In this document: positions 60,255-64,000 of the stretch, one piece after another
How the letters are laid out: every line of letters begins with the position of its first letter
Numbering within the stretch: the stretch's first letter is position 1
Source: Nitzschia sp. pyKryTriq1
Lineage: Eukaryota > Bacillariophyta > Bacillariophyceae > Bacillariales > Bacillariaceae
Length of the DNA stretch: 64,000 bases
Assembly: GCA_956465555.1 (NCBI GenBank)
Contig: OY101125.1
Coordinates: forward strand, 560,501 to 624,500
Direction: 5' to 3'
Translations under genes and position numbers: made by a program
Notes under the pieces: model-generated
The model's database searches: none
What the model was told of the DNA's origin: nothing
What the model saw: only the letters and a program-made list of their open reading frames with translations

Positions 60255-62432
60255 CTAACACGAAATGCGTGCTTGCACCACGACCCCACCCCGTGGGGTT
60301 GAATAAGGGTGATTCAAGACGCTACCCGGCGATCCTGCTGTTGTCGGTGTATAGTTTTGACGCTTCCCTACTGGCACAGATGATGAACCAGGAGTTCGAA
60401 TCAATTGAGTGCTTTGGTATGGATGCTCGACCGCCGGCTTGCTCGTTCGACAGGACCCAAAAAATACTTCACAGCACGTGGGCACTGGCATTGGGCCATC
60501 GACAACAAATTTTCCACCGGGTCCACCCATTCGACCGTGTGGTTGAGGAGGTGGTGTTTTCGTTGGATACTTCTCGGGAACCGCTCCCGTCGAAATCGGA
60601 GTTTGGAATCCTACACGTATCTTTTCATTACTGTGAGTCAAGGGCGTAGATGCCATTTCCTTGCGTCGCAACCTCTCGTTACTGTGGGTCAAGGCTGGAG
60701 ATACACTTTGCTTGCGTCGCAACCTCTCGTTACTGTGGGTCAAGGCTGGAGATACACTTTGCTTGCGTCGCAACCTCTCGTTACTGTGGGTCAAGGCTGG
60801 AGATACACTTTGCTTGCGTCGCAACCTCTCGTTACTGTGGGTCAAGGCTGGAGATACACTTTGCCTGCGTCGCAACCTCTCGTTACTGTGGGACAACACC
60901 GGAGATGGAATTTCCTTGCGCTGCGATCTTTGTCTACGTTTCACTGTCGACCCTGCGGATAGGGTAGATACGCTATCATGTCCAGGGCTATCAAAATGAC
61001 CATCTTTGCTGCTCGTCGTTGTGCCACTCGAAGCATCCGGAGAAATCGGGGATATCGATGAAAAGGCTCCAGACGGCATCGAGTCTTCACTGCCTTTGCG
61101 CTCGTGAGAGCTTGACACGGGTCGATTTGCTGTACCGAACTGATCTGGTGACGGAAGCTTCCTGGAATCTCTGGACAAGCCAACTGATTTCTTGACTGCT
61201 CTTTCTTTAAACGTTCTCTTGCCTTGGACATGACGTTGACCTCTGCTGTTTGTTTCATTTGGTAAAGCAGTCGGAATTCTCGAAGGTCTGCGTCCAGCGC
61301 CAACAAATGGAACATATTTCTGAAGATACGCGTCCACATCATCGCTCCTTTCAAACGGAATTCTACCGAAATGTTCCCAAGAATCCTTGTCTTTGTTAAG
61401 GTTCGGCGTCGAGCGGCTCTTCGAAATTCGGTTGCCCCCTTGTCCAGAGTCTTGCGAATAAAATTTATCGGAGTGATCGCCTCTCAATTTATTGCACAAT
61501 CCTTTCCCTTGATTATTTCGGCGTTCCGAAGCCGACGAAACCACAAGTGAATCATTCGTTGACAGAATACTCAGATATAAGTCAGGATCTGGGTATTGCT
61601 CATATGGATTGATAGCTGATGACTGAACCGGAGATTGATCTTCGTCTCCGTGTGATTCTTGTTCAGAGGACGAAAGGGTATCCGTGGTGCTTGTGGTACT
61701 GCTTTTGATGACACTGCCTGGTGGATCTTGCGAGAGGAATTTGGGTTCTTCAGCGGTCGGCGGATCCAACTTCCTGCTGTTGGATTCCTCCGAGTGTTGC
61801 GGCGATCCCATGTAAAGGGGATGGTTTCCTTTTGAGCCAGAAAATAGAACTCTTCCCCGACACATGGGATCATGGCTACCATCAAAGCGCTTCTCCTCTC
61901 CTTTCTTCGACGAGCTCAGTTTGAAGGATGCTCGTCCAATCACCTTGTTGGCCCGTCGCAGGAGTTCTTCCGAGCGTTTCCTTGCATTTGGATGTTCAAT
62001 ACCATCTACACCGTCATCATACCTCAAGGGGCTAGAGGCTCCACTCGTCCTGTTGGACGCCATGTGATGGCTGGGGGGCAACAACACTTGCGGCGGCATG
62101 CCTGGTGGGGCGAAGACGCCATTCTGGGAACTAGAGTCATCATCGAAGCAATCCTCGGAGGAACTCTGACGATACAGGTTTGACTTTTGCACAGAATCGA
62201 TTGCTCTTGATATCAAGTTGCTGTCTGGACATTCAGCTTGACGGTAGTGTGTGCCCCTCCCAACCATCGCCCGATGCTTGTTCTTGGCGGCATCGTCGAC
62301 AAATCCACCACTACTTGTCGATGCCGCTGGACGAAGTGGGTTGATTCCGAGTCTCGAACTACTGGTAGAACTATGGGGCATCATCGCACCACTATAGTAG
62401 TTGAGATCTGACCAAGACATGTTTACCGTCAT
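60255..62432 (-). CDS. Low-complexity protein with tandem HSNERLRR repeats, function unknown
   Basis: 725 aa, intronless, from ATG 62432 (MTVNMSWSDLNYYSGAMMPH). The protein is Ser-, Pro- and Arg-rich and predicted disordered. Near residues 510-610 it has six copies of a 17-residue unit, best form VSPALTHSNERLRRKQS, each with an SP or TP site next to basic residues, a layout typical of kinase targets. Its C-terminal half has PTKTPPPQPHGR and a Cys-containing segment CCEVFFGSCRTSKPAVEHPY that might be the only folded part. No enzyme domain or membrane span is seen. A cytoskeletal or signalling scaffold is possible, but nothing in the sequence shows it. Confidence 0.75.
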   Translation of the reverse strand: MTVNMSWSDLNYYSGAMMPHSSTSSSRLGINPLRPAASTSSGGFVDDAAKNKHRAMVGRGTHYRQAECPDSNLISRAIDSVQKSNLYRQSSSEDCFDDDSSSQNGVFAPPGMPPQVLLPPSHHMASNRTSGASSPLRYDDGVDGIEHPNARKRSEELLRRANKVIGRASFKLSSSKKGEEKRFDGSHDPMCRGRVLFSGSKGNHPLYMGSPQHSEESNSRKLDPPTAEEPKFLSQDPPGSVIKSSTTSTTDTLSSSEQESHGDEDQSPVQSSAINPYEQYPDPDLYLSILSTNDSLVVSSASERRNNQGKGLCNKLRGDHSDKFYSQDSGQGGNRISKSRSTPNLNKDKDSWEHFGRIPFERSDDVDAYLQKYVPFVGAGRRPSRIPTALPNETNSRGQRHVQGKRTFKERAVKKSVGLSRDSRKLPSPDQFGTANRPVSSSHERKGSEDSMPSGAFSSISPISPDASSGTTTSSKDGHFDSPGHDSVSTLSAGSTVKRRQRSQRKEIPSPVLSHSNERLRRRQSVSPALTHSNERLRRKQSVSPALTHSNERLRRKQSVSPALTHSNERLRRKQSVSPALTHSNERLRRKEMASTPLTHSNEKIRVGFQTPISTGAVPEKYPTKTPPPQPHGRMGGPGGKFVVDGPMPVPTCCEVFFGSCRTSKPAVEHPYQSTQLIRTPGSSSVPVGKRQNYTPTTAGSPGSVLNHPYSTPRGGVVVQARISC
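60661..60912 (-). repeat. 51-bp tandem repeat inside the 725-aa protein gene
   Basis: Five copies starting at about 60661, 60712, 60763, 60814 and 60865. The first copies are nearly identical at DNA level, while the outermost protein repeats have diverged. This suggests recent expansion in the middle. Reverse frames stay open through it. Confidence 0.9.
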
Positions 62433-63012
62433 GATTGTTACAGTATTTTGAGTTAATTACAGGTAGACAGTTGATCAGCGGAGGAGGGAGCATTGTGGAT
62501 TTTGTAGACGGAAGATGGTCGTTTTTTCTTGTGAGACGCCAAACAACGAACAACAAAACTAAAACTAATAACGACTTTCCCAACAAAACGTTGGAGTTTG
62601 AATTTGTTATAAATACTCGTTGTCGCATAAGACAAAGGATCGTTAATTATTTGTTTTTGCGAGCATGCATGCATGCACATGCATCCATAAAAAATACGCA
62701 ACGAGCGAGTAGATGCATGGCAAGCGAATGCACACTGCACATACAACGCAACGAAAGAAAGTAGTGTTCGTTCATAAATAAAAAAATCGCATCACTCTCA
62801 TTCATTGCTTGAAAGTACCGATAGTGCGGCCGGCCCATCACGCCGTTCATCCAACGCACGGCATTTCGGGCGCAACATAAAAAAAACCCGAAGGGACTCA
62901 AAATAAAATAATAATCACAGCAACTCCTCCCTCCGAATCATCATCAATCATTCATTAACATTCCGACCAAGCCTTCGCATGGGAAGGGCACAACCACCGG
63001 ACTACATTCATA
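62433..63012. other. Divergent promoter region
   Basis: 580 bp between divergent starts. It includes a GCATGCATGCATGCACATGCAT stretch near 62662-62684 (alternating purine-pyrimidine, self-complementary). No gene is recognised. Confidence 0.5.
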
Positions 63013-64000
63013 ATGCTTGCCATGTCACACGTAGCACCGGGCGCACCAGTGGGGCAAGCCTCCGCCGCTTTACACACAGTGCTCTCACAGCTCTCATTCA
63101 CGACCGATATTGTCGAGGAGGATCAGTCGAGAAAGCCTGGATCTGTTTGGAACGGACTTTTTTGCTTTAGCTTTGAAGACGATGATATTGATCTATTTTT
63201 TGATGCACACCAGAGTCTCAGGACATATAATGAATCATCGGATGACTGCTCCTCACTTGTTTCGGTGGTAGAACAAATTCGTGGTGGTGGAGGTCGTGGG
63301 GAGGATGGGGATGGGGACAACAACGACAAAAAGTCGCAAGGTAAGATGATCGACTCCATCGACTCCAATGTGACTTTTCGGCGCGCGTTGTGGCGTGTGG
63401 CCTACACGTACAGTATCAGTACGAATACTTCGTACAGCGCATGCCTGGTCGTACTTGTACGGTACTGTAGTAGTGTTGACGCTTGACGCCCGCTCGCGTT
63501 TCTTCAATAGACACATCAACGCTGTGTTCCTCCTCGATCATCCGCGGGCCGGCCGGCGATGAGCGATGGTTCCAGTCGCGAAACAGCGTTGTCGTGTTAC
63601 TTGACACTTGACAGCATTCATTCCTTGGGCGCGGCCTTCTACCTCTTCTTCGAAAGAATTTTACGATTGCGTACCAGAATGCCAACCCAGAGGACTCGTT
63701 CAAGATTCACAACGGCACTTGTAACAACCTACTTGTACGACATTATTTCTCACCAAGAAAATTGTGTTTCCACCACCGCAGAGATGATTTTTCAAAACTC
63801 CCCAGGTCCTGTCATTGCGGAATCTGCCTCTCCCACTCTAAATACCGGCGGTGAGAGACTCGAAAGCCAACCCGGAGAGAAAGAAGCACAGCCCGAACAG
63901 AACGGACGGAGTGGTCACTTTGAACCTCTGCCGGCGCCTCCCCCCCCTGAGGAACTACCAGTGCGATTTCTGCGTGCTGGCAAGGGCGATGCCGAGGAAG
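63013..64000 (+). CDS. CRAL-TRIO (Sec14-like) protein, 5' part, runs off the window
   Basis: Two exons are visible: 63013-63340 and 63782 to the edge. The donor is GTAAGA at 63341 and the acceptor CAG ends at 63781; the split codon GAG keeps frame across the 441-bp intron. The protein starts MLAMSHVAPGAPVGQASAAL, has an acidic, Gly-rich section, then a Pro-rich linker, and reaches ELPVRFLRAGKGDAEE at the edge. RFLRA.KGD.E is the beginning of the CRAL-TRIO N-terminal helix domain. Such proteins carry phosphoinositides or other lipids between membranes. Only about 180 residues are in the window, so the lipid pocket is not seen. Start choice between 63013 and 63022 is open. Confidence 0.6.

Noticed and set aside
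60405-60999. Repetitive plus-strand open frames opposite the 725-aa gene
   Set aside because: All three frames stay open through the 51-bp repeat. The minus-strand frame is far longer and has an ATG start and normal composition.

Overview
The window looks like nuclear DNA of a diatom. The strongest marker is a silicon transporter gene (51755-53437) carrying both EGxQ/GRQ motif pairs. Five further genes encode precursors with a signal peptide followed by an aromatic-led cleavage context (A|F or A|W), the pattern of proteins imported into diatom plastids. Genes are dense (about 30 in 64 kb), lie on both strands with many divergent pairs, and have few, short GT-AG introns (mostly 68-146 bp). A small LTR element with a copia-like gag start is also present. 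Genus cannot be decided from sequence reading alone; a pennate diatom is a guess.

Layout, left to right: the 5' end of an unknown gene (1-109, minus); class 3 lipase; dienelactone hydrolase; a PhyH-type dioxygenase; the UEV Mms2/Uev1; NSRP1-like splicing regulator; an unusual longin R-SNARE with an N-terminal beta-trefoil-like extension; cobalamin adenosyltransferase fused to DUF5522; BCCIP/Bcp1; an unknown 515-aa protein; a DUF1826 protein; a plastid DUF4239 bestrophin-like protein; UTP6; a plastid thioredoxin-like protein; a five-exon TTI1-like HEAT protein; alpha-galactosidase (GH27); and a JmjC-like protein with a shortened SET tail. From 29.7 to 36.8 kb lies a five-exon SWR1/SRCAP-type remodeller of about 2239 aa, with five N-terminal acidic repeats and a WW + F-box + beta-helix C-terminus.

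From 36.8 to 64 kb: a 686-bp LTR element with identical 167-bp repeats; a plastid small heat shock protein; a two-zinc-finger protein; a TatB-like protein; a three-exon CAX cation/proton exchanger; a plastid fibrillin; a CHASE-type hybrid histidine kinase; a GUCD1-like C39-fold protein; the silicon transporter; a repeat-rich 2.5-kb patch with a broken mobile-element-like ORF and a 46-bp minisatellite; a small PCP_red-like ORF; NDUFAF7; a plastid PDZ-ferredoxin protein; a 725-aa low-complexity repeat protein; and the first two exons of a CRAL-TRIO protein running off the right edge.

There is no operon-like functional clustering. The content is ordinary eukaryotic housekeeping (ubiquitin, rRNA processing, chromatin, splicing, PIKK assembly) mixed with plastid and mitochondrial genes and diatom-specific silicon transport. 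The observations I consider most worth a second look are the SNARE with asparagine at the zero layer, the SWR1 protein with multiplied acidic repeats and a fused F-box/beta-helix end, and the nuclear TatB-like gene. All exon structures below were worked out by eye from splice consensus, reading frame and family fit.
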